Below, piece by piece: positions 1 to 8,156 of a stretch of DNA of 64,000 nt; the stretch's first letter is position 1; each line of letters starts with the position of its first letter. The notes beneath the pieces were generated by a model. It saw only the letters and a program-made list of their open reading frames with translations. It had not been told where the DNA came from and ran no database searches. Location: assembly GCA_937892115.1 (NCBI GenBank), contig CALAUI010000001.1, positions 62,001 to 126,000 on the forward strand. The letters run 5' to 3'. This DNA comes from an uncultured Clostridia bacterium (lineage in GTDB: Bacteria; Bacillota; Clostridia; Oscillospirales; Acutalibacteraceae). The translations under genes were made by a program, and so were the position numbers.

Positions 1-1013
1 TTTACGATTTCATTATCCGGAATTCTGAGTGAAGATACATCGAGCCACATAAGATAAGTGCCTTCAAGCTCGTACTGCTTTATTACCGGGATGTTATTTG
101 CGATAAACTCTCTCGTAAGCTCATAATTTTCTCTCAGATGTGTATTCATTTCGTCAAGCCATTCATCGCACTCACTGTAAGCAGCGGTAATTGCGGGGTA
201 AGCGAAAGCGTTTATACATTCATAGCCGTCCTTTGCGATTCTGCCCTGAAATCTTGCTCTGAGTTTTTCGTCGGATATAATTATATTTGACGTTCCGAGA
301 CCTGCTATATTAAAGCTTTTTGAGGGTGCCGTGCAGGTTACGGTGACTGCGGATGCCCTTTCGCTGAGAGAAGCAAATACGGTGTGGGGCTTTGATACTA
401 TATCAAAATGGATTTCATCGGCAATAACGACAAGGTTATTCCTTATGGCAATATCGGCTACTCTTTCAAGTTCTTCTCTTGTCCATACTCTGCCTACCGG
501 ATTATGCGGTGAGCAGAGGATTATCATCTTTGCCTCTTTTGCAAATTCCTCAAGCTCGTCAAAGTTCATTTCGTATTTACCGTCTTTAATAACAAGGGAA
601 TTGTTAAGGACTTTTCTGTTATTGAGTCTGACGGCTGCTTCAAAGTGACCGTAAACGGGGGATTGAATAATAACTCCGTCACCCTCTTCGGTAAATGCTC
701 TTACGCAGGTGTGGATTGCACTCACGATTCCGTAGGTAGTTGTTATCCATTCATCTTTGATATCCCAGTTATGTCTTCTTTTCATGAAAGAACATACTGT
801 ATCAAGATATTCTTCATTACTTATGGTATAACAATAAAATCCGTTCATTGCAAAATCCGAACAGGCCCTCCTGATTTCGGGAGCGGTGCCCCATTCCATA
901 TCTGCAGTTGAAAGGGGAAAAGCGCCTTCAAAAGGTTTGCCTTCTTCGGTATCCGTCCATTTGAAGGATCCGGTAAATCTCCTGTCTGGAATAGAACTGA
1001 AATCGTATTTCAT
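1..1013 (-). CDS. MalY/PatB-type PLP-dependent C-S lyase (aminotransferase fold), 3' end cut by window edge
   Basis: Translating the minus strand gives an open frame beginning MKYDFSSIPDR and running off the left edge after about 337 residues. Family hallmarks seen in order are the N-terminal DMEWGTAPE segment, CSPHNPVGR, DEIHFD (aspartate that contacts the PLP pyridine nitrogen) and APSKSFN, whose lysine should form the Schiff base. This order is typical of MalY/PatB cystathionine beta-lyase-like proteins, which cleave cystathionine or cysteine to a thiol, pyruvate and ammonia; some members act as aminotransferases or regulators. The start ATG overlaps the stop of the upstream SulP-like gene by four bases (ATGA), so the two are probably translationally coupled, and a purine-rich ribosome site (AAAGGA) precedes it. 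The C-terminal domain lies outside the window. Family assignment is firm; the substrate is inferred. Confidence 0.88.
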   Translation of the reverse strand, partial: MKYDFSSIPDRRFTGSFKWTDTEEGKPFEGAFPLSTADMEWGTAPEIRRACSDFAMNGFYCYTISNEEYLDTVCSFMKRRHNWDIKDEWITTTYGIVSAIHTCVRAFTEEGDGVIIQSPVYGHFEAAVRLNNRKVLNNSLVIKDGKYEMNFDELEEFAKEAKMIILCSPHNPVGRVWTREELERVADIAIRNNLVVIADEIHFDIVSKPHTVFASLSERASAVTVTCTAPSKSFNIAGLGTSNIIISDEKLRARFQGRIAKDGYECINAFAYPAITAAYSECDEWLDEMNTHLRENYELTREFIANNIPVIKQYELEGTYLMWLDVSSLRIPDNEIV

Positions 1014-2143
1014 ATATTATTATCCTTTCTTTCGTTTATCAATGATAAAGCCAATGCACCGATAATACCCAGTGCAGGCGTCATCAGTACGGTAACCGCT
1101 ATGATAACCAAAAATGAAACGGCGTTTTTGACACTTGAGAATGATTTGGCAATTGCTCCCCATTTTACATTATGCCAACTTGAAACAATCAATACTACGG
1201 CACACGCGGAAAGGGGCAGTCTTTCAAAACCGTGGGTGGGAATAAGCAACAACGCCATTATGAGTGTGGATATTATTCCCTCTGCAAAGCCGGTAAATTT
1301 AGTGTTTGCAGCGGCAGGGAAGAAATAACCCGTATCTGCCTGTAAAAGAATCGCTGCTGAGTCATAAACTGGCTTTCTGTCGGAATTAACCGTTCTTGTC
1401 ATGCACATCAGAACGGATAATGCGAAACCGCTGATAAAAATAACCGCGATTGAATTGAAAGATAAAAGATTCACCGTATCAAAAGGAATGTGTGAAAAAT
1501 AATCGGCTCTCCGAAGCAGAGGAATTACTTCTACTGATCCGCGCGGAATCAGCCATAGATTCAACAAGAACGCCGTTAGAAGAGCGAGAAATTCCGAGCT
1601 GATGTATTTTGACACGGTTTTGAACTTTCGGGGAAACGTAATCATTATTACCATTACTATTGTTCCGTAAAGTATTCCTCTCCAATTAGGATGGAATCCC
1701 AGTGAACGGTATGATTTTATCATTTCCGTAACGGTGTTCCCCGTAGCTCCTATACCGAAGTACAGCGTTGTAATAAGAACGGTCATTACAATTGCGGTTG
1801 AAAGCGTAACGGAGCCGAGAATAAAGCTTTCATTTAGTTTTTTCTTCAGTTTTTCGCTCTGCGTCAAAAAGACCGATATCAAGGCGCAAAGTACAAATGA
1901 AATTTTAGCACCCCATACACCTACGGTATTGTATTCGTATAGAGTTATCAAAAATCCGGAAAGCAAAGGGAACATTGCCGTTTCGGGAGTGATTACAACA
2001 ATGACAGCAGCTATCAATGATGAAATAATCAGTTCTCCTGTTTTATCGCCCAGGCAGGCGCCGATGCTTACGGCATAAGCAATCAGAAAAGATGATTTGT
2101 ATAATACCCTGTACAAAGCAGGTTTCAGATTTGTTTTGTTCAA
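1010..2143 (-). CDS. SulP-like multi-span permease lacking a STAS domain
   Basis: A 377-residue, very hydrophobic protein with about ten or more predicted membrane segments. Several stretches resemble the SulP/SLC26 anion permease fold: the central FPRKFKTVSKYISSEFLALL segment matches the SulP region preceding its later helices, and SACAVVLIVSSWHNVKW resembles the conserved helix ending in NxxEW. A SulP protein normally carries a cytoplasmic STAS domain of about 110 residues at the C-terminus; here the chain ends soon after the last helix (LSLINERKD). The predicted start is TTG, preceded by AAGGA at suitable spacing. The gene is followed with a 4-base overlap by the MalY-like lyase, so a link to sulfur compound or organic anion uptake is a reasonable inference. 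SulP kinship is by eye and moderate; another large transporter fold cannot be excluded. Confidence 0.55.
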   Translation of the reverse strand: MNKTNLKPALYRVLYKSSFLIAYAVSIGACLGDKTGELIISSLIAAVIVVITPETAMFPLLSGFLITLYEYNTVGVWGAKISFVLCALISVFLTQSEKLKKKLNESFILGSVTLSTAIVMTVLITTLYFGIGATGNTVTEMIKSYRSLGFHPNWRGILYGTIVMVIMITFPRKFKTVSKYISSEFLALLTAFLLNLWLIPRGSVEVIPLLRRADYFSHIPFDTVNLLSFNSIAVIFISGFALSVLMCMTRTVNSDRKPVYDSAAILLQADTGYFFPAAANTKFTGFAEGIISTLIMALLLIPTHGFERLPLSACAVVLIVSSWHNVKWGAIAKSFSSVKNAVSFLVIIAVTVLMTPALGIIGALALSLINERKDNNI

Positions 2144-2174
2144 TTTGTTTCTTCCTTATCCGCAATGATAATAC

Positions 2175-2203
2175 ATTTTACAATAAAAAGGGGAGATTAA
2201 CAA
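2175..2203 (-). promoter_or_regulatory. Sigma-A-type promoter for the SulP-like/MalY operon
   Basis: On the minus strand, TTGTTA (2198-2203) and TAAAAT (2175-2180) are separated by exactly 17 bp and lie about 30 bp upstream of the TTG start at 2143. Confidence 0.5.
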
Positions 2204-2242
2204 GTGAAATATAAAAAAAGTGTAGTAAATTGATAAAAACTG

Positions 2243-2251
2243 TGTTATGAT
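2243..2251 (+). promoter_or_regulatory. Extended -10 promoter element upstream of the MBL-fold gene
   Basis: TGTTATGAT is an extended -10 box (TGn followed by TATGAT at 2246-2251) with no good -35. It overlaps the upstream in-frame ATG at 2247, which argues that translation starts at the later ATG at 2280. Confidence 0.4.
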
Positions 2252-2279
2252 ACATTCAGTTTTTTATATGGAGAAATCT

Positions 2280-3278
2280 ATGAATAAGAAAAAAGCAGCT
2301 AAAATTATTACATGGATTATAGTTCCTCTGATGGCTTCTTTCTTTATCCTTGACATAATAACGGTTGCTGTCGGTAATAACTATGCAGCAAGGTATGAAA
2401 TTGTCGGGGAAAACTTTGACGGCAAAAACGGGAATGACAGAATTCATTTCCTTAACACGGGTAATTCCGATTGTATTCTGCTTGAAAGTAACGGCCATTT
2501 TGCTTTGATTGATTCCGGTGAGGGTGACTGTAATCCGAGAAGGAAAACCGAATATCACGGTTATGAACAGCAGGTTTTAACCTATTTGAAAAAGGTTGCA
2601 CGTTCTGATGACGGGTCAGTGCATCTTGATTTTATTTTGGGAACGCATTATCATTATGACCATGTCGGGAATTTTGCACCCATAATCAAAGATGACGAAA
2701 TTATTATCACAAAGGCGTATTTCAAAGAGTATAATTCCGTAATCAATCATAAATATGAAGATGAAAAGTGGATGCTTAATTCGTTTTATGATGATATTTT
2801 ATCTGCTTTGAAAGAGAAGGATATTACTCTTATACAGCAGATTCCCGAAACAATAACATTCAATGACTTTTCTCTTTCACTCTTTAATACCGGATATTAC
2901 TCCGATCTGGAGGATAAGGGAGCTAACGCCGGGAGTATAGGCATTAAAGTAACTAAAGGCGAAAAAACGGCATTTCTTGCCGCCGATATTACCAGGCCGT
3001 CCGGAATAGAGCAGAAACTCAAGGGAACGATAGGACACTGTGATTTGCTGAAGATAGGTCATCACGGCTACTACGGTTCATCATCAATGAGCTTCCTTAA
3101 GGAGATTTCCCCGGAGCTTTGTATTGTTACCAATCAGCAGGGTAAGGTTTATCCTAACGTGAAATGGAATCTGACAATGTTCGCAAAGACCCCGTTTTAC
3201 GGAACATATGATTACAACGGAATTATTGCGTCATTTACGGATGACAATCGGATAATACTGACAGACAATATTCATTAA
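2280..3278 (+). CDS. Membrane-anchored ComEC/Rec2-type metallo-beta-lactamase-fold hydrolase
   Basis: A 332-residue protein with an N-terminal membrane segment (about residues 6-28, following MNKKK) and an exported metallo-beta-lactamase fold. The metal motif THYHYDH (HxHxDH) is present, an ITRPSG segment following AAD supplies the next ligand region, and KIGHHGYYGS near the C-terminus matches the GHHGS motif of the extracellular hydrolase domain of ComEC/Rec2. Unlike ComEC there is no competence channel domain, so this is a free-standing hydrolase of the type often annotated 'MBL fold'. Its substrate is unknown; nucleic acids or phosphodiesters are plausible. Start choice: GGAG at 2270-2273 lies about 6 bases before the ATG at 2280. 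The cyclophilin gene follows after 12 bases and is probably co-transcribed. Confidence 0.8.
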   Translation: MNKKKAAKIITWIIVPLMASFFILDIITVAVGNNYAARYEIVGENFDGKNGNDRIHFLNTGNSDCILLESNGHFALIDSGEGDCNPRRKTEYHGYEQQVLTYLKKVARSDDGSVHLDFILGTHYHYDHVGNFAPIIKDDEIIITKAYFKEYNSVINHKYEDEKWMLNSFYDDILSALKEKDITLIQQIPETITFNDFSLSLFNTGYYSDLEDKGANAGSIGIKVTKGEKTAFLAADITRPSGIEQKLKGTIGHCDLLKIGHHGYYGSSSMSFLKEISPELCIVTNQQGKVYPNVKWNLTMFAKTPFYGTYDYNGIIASFTDDNRIILTDNIH

Positions 3279-3290
3279 AGGAGATATAAT

Positions 3291-3887
3291 ATGAGCATTC
3301 AGACAAGAAAACCCGCAGCAGGAGATAAAATTGCAACAATCAAAACCACAATGGGCGATATAAAAGTCCTCTTATTCCCCGAAGCTGCTCCCAAAACTGT
3401 TGAGAATTTTGAAGGCCTTGCCAAAAAGGATTATTACAAAGGTATTATTTTTCACAGAGTAATTCCCGATTTTATGATTCAGGGCGGCGATCCTACCGGA
3501 ACGGGTATGGGCGGTGAAAGCATTTGGGGAAGATCCTTTAAGGATGAATTCCATCCCGATTATCATAATATCTGCGGAGCTCTCTGCATGGCGAACGCAG
3601 GTCCCAACACCAACGGAAGCCAGTTCTTTATTGTTCAGTGTCATCAGTGCGACAGCAGGTTTCTCGGTCAGATGAAGAGCATGCCCGAATCCTTCCCTGC
3701 CGGAACGGTTGAGGATTACGAAAAACTCGGCGGTACTCCCTGGCTTGACTTCAGACACACCGTTTTCGGTCAGGTCTTTGAAGGAATGGATGTAGTTGAC
3801 AGCATTGCGACTGTTAAAACCGGAGCTCAGGACAGACCTGTTGAAGATATATCGATTATCGGTATTGAAATAAGTACAATAGCATAA
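3291..3887 (+). CDS. Cytoplasmic cyclophilin-type peptidyl-prolyl cis-trans isomerase
   Basis: A 198-residue single-domain cyclophilin with no signal peptide. It catalyses cis-trans isomerisation of Xaa-Pro bonds during protein folding. The active-site block [19 protein letters not shown] (catalytic Arg in FHR) is near residue 55, followed by the [13 protein letters not shown] block that lines the substrate groove and HTVFGQV near the C-terminus (Trp of the cyclosporin site replaced by Val-Phe-like residues, as in many bacterial cyclophilins). A strong ribosome site (AAAGGAGATATA) precedes the ATG. A second cyclophilin with a lipoprotein signal occurs at 43.3 kb, so the organism has separate cytoplasmic and exported enzymes. 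A strong terminator follows directly. Confidence 0.93.
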   Translation: MSIQTRKPAAGDKIATIKTTMGDIKVLLFPEAAPKTVENFEGLAKKDYYKGIIFHRVIPDFMIQGGDPTGTGMGGESIWGRSFKDEFHPDYHNICGALCMANAGPNTNGSQFFIVQCHQCDSRFLGQMKSMPESFPAGTVEDYEKLGGTPWLDFRHTVFGQVFEGMDVVDSIATVKTGAQDRPVEDISIIGIEISTIA

Positions 3888-3925
3888 AAAACAGACGCGG
3901 AATTTGAATCCGCGTCTGTTTTTTA
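3886..3925 (+). terminator. Bidirectional intrinsic terminator
   Basis: Stem ACAGACGCGGA / TCCGCGTCTGT with a 7-base loop, flanked by an A-run on the left and a T-run on the right. It sits between the convergent cyclophilin and Pr6Pr-like genes and can serve both. Confidence 0.88.
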
Positions 3926-3934
3926 TTTCAGAAT

Positions 3935-4747
3935 TTATTTACTTTCTTTGCCTGCAACGATTTTATTGTGAATTGCTTCAAGGGCTATGCTGACCCCGAA
4001 GAATATTGCGGAGAGAACTATTACAACTGCAACGATAAGCAAAACACCTACCGTGGAGTCATACGGTTTATTCTTGAAGAGCATACCGTAAAACTGTGTC
4101 GTGCTGAGGAAAGGATAGGGATAGAATCCGTCATCGTTACCCAGAACGATGCTGACGATAAAATAGCAGATGGGGAAAATCAGATTAACAAGTGAATATC
4201 TGACTTTATTGAGTGTCTTATATTCTACGGGCTTGAACCAGAATGCCGTAAATACAATCGGAGTAATAATGTGATTCCAGAAATTTACTATGTTTGTAAA
4301 CCACATGGCACCCGTGGACTGCATTACACCTGCAGCATCGGGAATTTCCGTGGGGAATTTTCCGCCGCCGAAGGGGAGGAGTACACAGCAATAAATAATA
4401 CCGGTAATGAGAATGTTGAGGGTTATACTGCCTCTGAGACTTTCGTTGTGTGTGAAATGATAAACTTCTTTCTGACCGAAGATGCCGATAGCAAAAAGAA
4501 TAAGATAGAGATCCACAAAAATGTTGGAGAGATTCGTGAACATCCTGAGAAACGTGGACCCGCTTCTGTCATTTGTGAGTATCTGATTTTCCATAAGGTA
4601 CTGCATGATCCAGGGTTTATCTGCCGGGTTGAGAATTTTGCTGTAGCTTCCCATGTGATGAAGCATAATGAGTATTCCCAAAAGGCCGAAAATCAGACAT
4701 GCAATTGCGAATCCTTTGCTTTCAATAAATGATTTTTCTTTTTTCAT
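3935..4747 (-). CDS. Pr6Pr / FAR-17a (AIG1)-like six-span membrane protein
   Basis: A 270-residue integral membrane protein with about six to seven hydrophobic segments and short charged tails (MKKEKSF at the start, AGKESK at the end). The pattern FTNLSNIFVDLY, then LRGSITLNILITGIIY, then NFWNHIITPIVF corresponds to the conserved features of the Pr6Pr family and the related FAR-17a/AIG1 hydrolases (the N-terminal 'FT.qSN' segment and a histidine in a W/L-x-H-x-x-x-P helix). No experimentally established role applies to bacterial members; eukaryotic AIG1 proteins are threonine hydrolases of fatty acid esters. It stands between a terminator and ychF, 14 bases downstream of ychF on the same strand, so it may be transcribed with it. 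Confidence 0.6.
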   Translation of the reverse strand: MKKEKSFIESKGFAIACLIFGLLGILIMLHHMGSYSKILNPADKPWIMQYLMENQILTNDRSGSTFLRMFTNLSNIFVDLYLILFAIGIFGQKEVYHFTHNESLRGSITLNILITGIIYCCVLLPFGGGKFPTEIPDAAGVMQSTGAMWFTNIVNFWNHIITPIVFTAFWFKPVEYKTLNKVRYSLVNLIFPICYFIVSIVLGNDDGFYPYPFLSTTQFYGMLFKNKPYDSTVGVLLIVAVVIVLSAIFFGVSIALEAIHNKIVAGKESK

Positions 4748-4761
4748 TTTTATGCTTCTCC

Positions 4762-5856
4762 TTAAACGTTAAACCTAAATAATACCACGTCTCCGTCCTT
4801 CATGACGTAATCCTTGCCTTCGCTTCGGACGAGACCTTTTTCTTTAGCAGCTGCCATTGAACCTAATTCAATAAGGTCGTTAAAAGCGATTACTTCTGCA
4901 CGTATGAATCCTCTTTCAAAATCGGTATGAATCTTTCCTGCCGCCTGCGGTGCTTTCGTTCCGTTTGTAATGGTCCAGGCACGGCACTCGTCAGCACCTG
5001 AGGTAAGGAACGAAATCAGTCCGAGAAGGGCGTAACTCTTCTTGACGAGAATGTCAAGACCACCGCTTTCTACACCGAGTTCAGCAAGGAACATTTCTTT
5101 TTCTTCGTTTTCAAGAGAAGCGATTTCGGCTTCAAGCTCAGCGCATATCGGAAGCACCTCACTTCCTTCGGCAGAAGCGATCTCACATACTTTCTTGTAA
5201 TTGACATTTGAATCAATGCCGTTTGCAAAGTCGCCCTCGCTCATGTTACAAGCGTAAATTACGGGCTTCGATGTCAGCAAAGCTATATCGGAAAGCCACG
5301 CTTTTTCATTCTCGTCGCATTCAATATTTCTTGCGGGAATGTTGTTTTCAAGAGCGTCTTTGAGCTTTTTAAGAAACTCAAGCTCTGCGGCAAGGGTCTT
5401 ATCTCCCTTCATCGCTTTTGAAACTCTGTCGATTCTTCTTTCAACCATTTCAATATCCGAAAAAATCAGCTCAAGGTTGATTGTTTCAATGTCTCTGACG
5501 GGATCAATCGTAGCGTCTACGTGAACGATATCGTCATCCTCAAAGCAGCGGACAACGTGGATGATAGCGTCAACTTCTCTTATGTGTGAAAGAAATTTGT
5601 TGCCCAGACCTTCGCCCTTGCTTGCACCTCTTACAAGACCTGCAATGTCAACAAACTCGATAAATGCGGGAGTAACTTTTTTCGGATTATACATTTCCGC
5701 AAGCTTATCAAGTCTTTCGTCGGGAACGTTTACAACGCCCACATTCGGCTCTATTGTACAGAATGCGTAGTTGGCACTCTGAGCGCCTGCGTTTGTAATT
5801 GCGTTAAATAGTGTACTTTTACCTACATTGGGAAGTCCGACTATACCCAATTTCAT
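4762..5856 (-). CDS. ychF: Redox-regulated ATPase YchF (Obg/OLA1 family)
   Basis: A 364-residue Obg-related P-loop protein. It has the G1 motif GLPNVGKST within the first 20 residues, the [13 protein letters not shown] switch I region, the [19 protein letters not shown] switch II, and NMSE in place of NKxD. The last feature explains why this family prefers ATP over GTP. A helical insert follows and the C-terminal TGS domain ([24 protein letters not shown]) is complete. YchF binds ribosomes and participates in translation and stress responses. I chose the ATG at 5856 over an upstream in-frame TTG because AAAGGG is 9 bases before the ATG. Length matches the usual 363-366 residues. Confidence 0.97.
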   Translation of the reverse strand: MKLGIVGLPNVGKSTLFNAITNAGAQSANYAFCTIEPNVGVVNVPDERLDKLAEMYNPKKVTPAFIEFVDIAGLVRGASKGEGLGNKFLSHIREVDAIIHVVRCFEDDDIVHVDATIDPVRDIETINLELIFSDIEMVERRIDRVSKAMKGDKTLAAELEFLKKLKDALENNIPARNIECDENEKAWLSDIALLTSKPVIYACNMSEGDFANGIDSNVNYKKVCEIASAEGSEVLPICAELEAEIASLENEEKEMFLAELGVESGGLDILVKKSYALLGLISFLTSGADECRAWTITNGTKAPQAAGKIHTDFERGFIRAEVIAFNDLIELGSMAAAKEKGLVRSEGKDYVMKDGDVVLFRFNV

Positions 5857-5887
5857 ATCAATCAACCCTTTCGGAAATTTTCAACAC

Positions 5888-5916
5888 ATTATACAATATC
5901 GGCTTTGAAATTACAA
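5888..5916 (-). promoter_or_regulatory. Sigma-A-type promoter of ychF
   Basis: On the minus strand TTGTAA (5911-5916), a 17-bp spacer and a perfect TATAAT (5888-5893), about 30 bp upstream of the ychF start. Confidence 0.65.
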
Positions 5917-5936
5917 TAGAAAATAGAATTTGTTAT

Positions 5937-5964
5937 TTACTTTATATATATTTTGTTGTATAAT
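5937..5964 (+). promoter_or_regulatory. Promoter of tcdA
   Basis: TTTACT (5937-5942), a 16-bp spacer and TATAAT (5959-5964). Transcription would begin near 5971, on top of an upstream in-frame ATG, which supports the TTG start at 5995. Confidence 0.5.
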
Positions 5965-5994
5965 CTATGATTGAAATATTATGGAGTGATTATA

Positions 5995-6699
5995 TTGATT
6001 GACGAACGCTTTTCCAGAACTGCTCTTCTTTTGGGCGAGAATGCTCTTGAAAAACTGAATAATTCGCGGGTAATTCTCTTCGGATTGGGCGGAGTCGGAT
6101 CATACACTGCCGAAGCTCTTGCAAGGGCGGGAATCGGAAATATTACTCTTGTAGATAACGACAGGGTTTCCGTTACCAATATCAACAGACAGCTTTGCGC
6201 ATTGGATTCAACCGTCGGAAAATATAAGACCGAAGTAATCAGGGATAGAATCCGTGATATAAATCCGGAATGTAACGTAACGGTTATCAATGAGTTTTAT
6301 CTCCCCGATAATAATACAATAGATTTTTCGCGGTATGATTATGTTGCGGATGCCATTGATACGGTCAGCGCCAAGATTGATATCGCCGTAAGATGCCGGA
6401 ACGTTTCAATCCCGTTGATTTCATGTATGGGTACCGGAAATAAGCTTGACCCTACGCGTCTCAGAATCAGTGACATATACAAAACCGATACGTGTCCTCT
6501 TTGCAGAGTAATGCGTACGGAGTTAAAAAAGAGAGGTGTTCCGGCTCTTAATGTTGTCTGGTCTGATGAGGAACAGATAAAGGCTACGGTAAACGGCGAA
6601 GGCAGACATATTCCCGCCAGTGCTTCCTTTGTTCCCGGTGCTGCAGGACTTATTATGGCCGGCAAAATCATAACAGATTTATGTAAGGATACAAAATGA
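5995..6699 (+). CDS. tcdA: tRNA threonylcarbamoyladenosine dehydratase (TcdA/CsdL, ThiF/E1-like)
   Basis: A 234-residue E1-like adenylating enzyme. The N-terminal MIDERFSRTALLLGENAL, the nucleotide-binding LFGLGGVGSYTAEALARAG, the LVDNDRVSVTNINRQ block and the DAIDTVSAKI segment match TcdA, which cyclises t6A37 of tRNA to ct6A using ATP. A CPLCRVMR motif follows, and GAAGLIMAG is near the C-terminus, the usual end of the family. The start is inferred to be TTG at 5995: GGAG at 5983-5986 is well spaced, and the mapped -10 box places the transcript start downstream of the longer frame's ATG. The next gene begins in the 4-base overlap ATGA, so tcdA, the binding protein and recG likely form one operon. 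Confidence 0.9.
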   Translation: MIDERFSRTALLLGENALEKLNNSRVILFGLGGVGSYTAEALARAGIGNITLVDNDRVSVTNINRQLCALDSTVGKYKTEVIRDRIRDINPECNVTVINEFYLPDNNTIDFSRYDYVADAIDTVSAKIDIAVRCRNVSIPLISCMGTGNKLDPTRLRISDIYKTDTCPLCRVMRTELKKRGVPALNVVWSDEEQIKATVNGEGRHIPASASFVPGAAGLIMAGKIITDLCKDTK

Positions 6700-8156
6700 A
6701 AAAGATTACGGCAATTTTACTGATCGCTGTTCTTCTGCTGTCTCTTTCTTCATGCGGTGAGCCCATCGTTTATAAAGAAGAATCTTATGAAGAATCAGAC
6801 GAGGAAATAATAAATTACACAATGAAGCTTGTTTATTCAAGAAACGATTCTCTTAATCCGTTTTATCTTGACACGGTTATGAACGGACAGATATCGACTC
6901 TTGTATTTGACGGGCTGTTCAAACTTGACAAAAGCTATAATCCCAAGCCCTGTGCGGCGTATGCCTATGTGGCAAGCGGAAATGCCGTAACGGTTACTCT
7001 TGACGATGTAATGTTTTCCGACGGTACTCCCGTTACCGTGGGTGACGTTATTTATTCATTCAATGCCGCAAAAGAGTCGGCTCTGTATATGAACAGCCTT
7101 ACCAATATTGCTTCCTGTTCATCAGGTGAAGGCGGTACGGTAATATTTTCCCTTGAGGAACCGGATCCTTACGCTGTAAGTTGTCTTGACTTTCCTATTA
7201 TCAAGCAGGGAAGTGACCTTAATTTACCCATTGGCTGCGGAAGATATTTTTTTCAGAAAAACGGTGAAGAAGTATATCTTGTCGTCAACAGATACAGAAA
7301 GAATTTCAATCCTATCATCAGAGTAATCAAATTGGAATCCATACTTGAAAACGAATCTGTTGAGAGCAGTCTCGTAATCGGTAATACCGCATTCTTCTAC
7401 GATGACCTCGAAGACGGAGTGTATGAGAGAGTTGATGCAAAAAGCGTAGATTTGGGCATAAACAGCTTCGTTTACCTCGGTATGAATTCATCAAGTAATT
7501 TCTTTGAATCGCCTCTTCTCAGGCAGGCGGTCAGCTATGCTCTTGACAGAACGGAAATAGTTTCTTCGGCATTTCGCTCACACGCCAGGGAAACCTCAGT
7601 CCCGTTTAATCCCGATTGGTATGCGGTAAGTGACGGTACGTATTCAACGGATATCGATCTTGAAAAGGCAAGGGAGCTTGTTGAAGAATCCGGTTATAAT
7701 TTGGATAACGGCGAAGTAACGATACTTTACAATAAAGAAAACGAATTCAAAACGGAGATGGCCGATATAATAGCAAAGTCACTTTCCGAGGTCGGATTCC
7801 ATGTCAGACTAAAGGGATTTAGTCCGCAGGCATACAGATACGACCTCAAAGAGGGCGCTTTTGATATCTTCATCGGCGAAATGATGCTTTGTGACAATAT
7901 GAATCTTACCCCCGTTTTTACCGGTGATTATGCATACGGTATCAGTAAAGAGTCTCCCGGAGTTGAAAAATATACTCAATTCCTTCAGGGTAAACTGGAA
8001 CTGATGGACTTTATCAACGCTTTTTCCGAGGATATGCCGATTGTCCCCGTATGTTATAGAAATGCACTTTGCTTGTTTACCAAATCCATATCTGTCGGTC
8101 ATAACTGCTGTGATAACGATATATTCTATGATATTGAATCCTGGAGTCTGGGATAA
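6696..8156 (+). CDS. Orphan family-5 (oligopeptide/nickel type) extracellular solute-binding lipoprotein
   Basis: A 486-residue lipoprotein. The signal peptide MKKITAILLIAVLLLSL ends in a lipobox (LSSC) with the acylated cysteine at about residue 20. The mature part follows the SBP_bac_5 plan: DSLNPFYLDT near the start, STLVFDGLFKLD, FSDGTPVTVGDVIYSF, LRQAVSYALDR around the middle and a late periplasmic-fold lobe. Members bind oligopeptides, nickel or other small ligands and deliver them to an ABC importer. No permease or ATPase gene is adjacent: it overlaps tcdA by ATGA and recG by one base (TAATG), an unusual setting. The ligand cannot be predicted; it may use a distant transporter or have a non-transport role. 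Confidence 0.85.
   Translation: MKKITAILLIAVLLLSLSSCGEPIVYKEESYEESDEEIINYTMKLVYSRNDSLNPFYLDTVMNGQISTLVFDGLFKLDKSYNPKPCAAYAYVASGNAVTVTLDDVMFSDGTPVTVGDVIYSFNAAKESALYMNSLTNIASCSSGEGGTVIFSLEEPDPYAVSCLDFPIIKQGSDLNLPIGCGRYFFQKNGEEVYLVVNRYRKNFNPIIRVIKLESILENESVESSLVIGNTAFFYDDLEDGVYERVDAKSVDLGINSFVYLGMNSSSNFFESPLLRQAVSYALDRTEIVSSAFRSHARETSVPFNPDWYAVSDGTYSTDIDLEKARELVEESGYNLDNGEVTILYNKENEFKTEMADIIAKSLSEVGFHVRLKGFSPQAYRYDLKEGAFDIFIGEMMLCDNMNLTPVFTGDYAYGISKESPGVEKYTQFLQGKLELMDFINAFSEDMPIVPVCYRNALCLFTKSISVGHNCCDNDIFYDIESWSLG

Noticed and set aside
2247..2279. Earlier ATG start for the metallo-beta-lactamase-fold gene
   Set aside because: The codon lies inside the -10 promoter element, and GGAG is placed correctly for the ATG at 2280.
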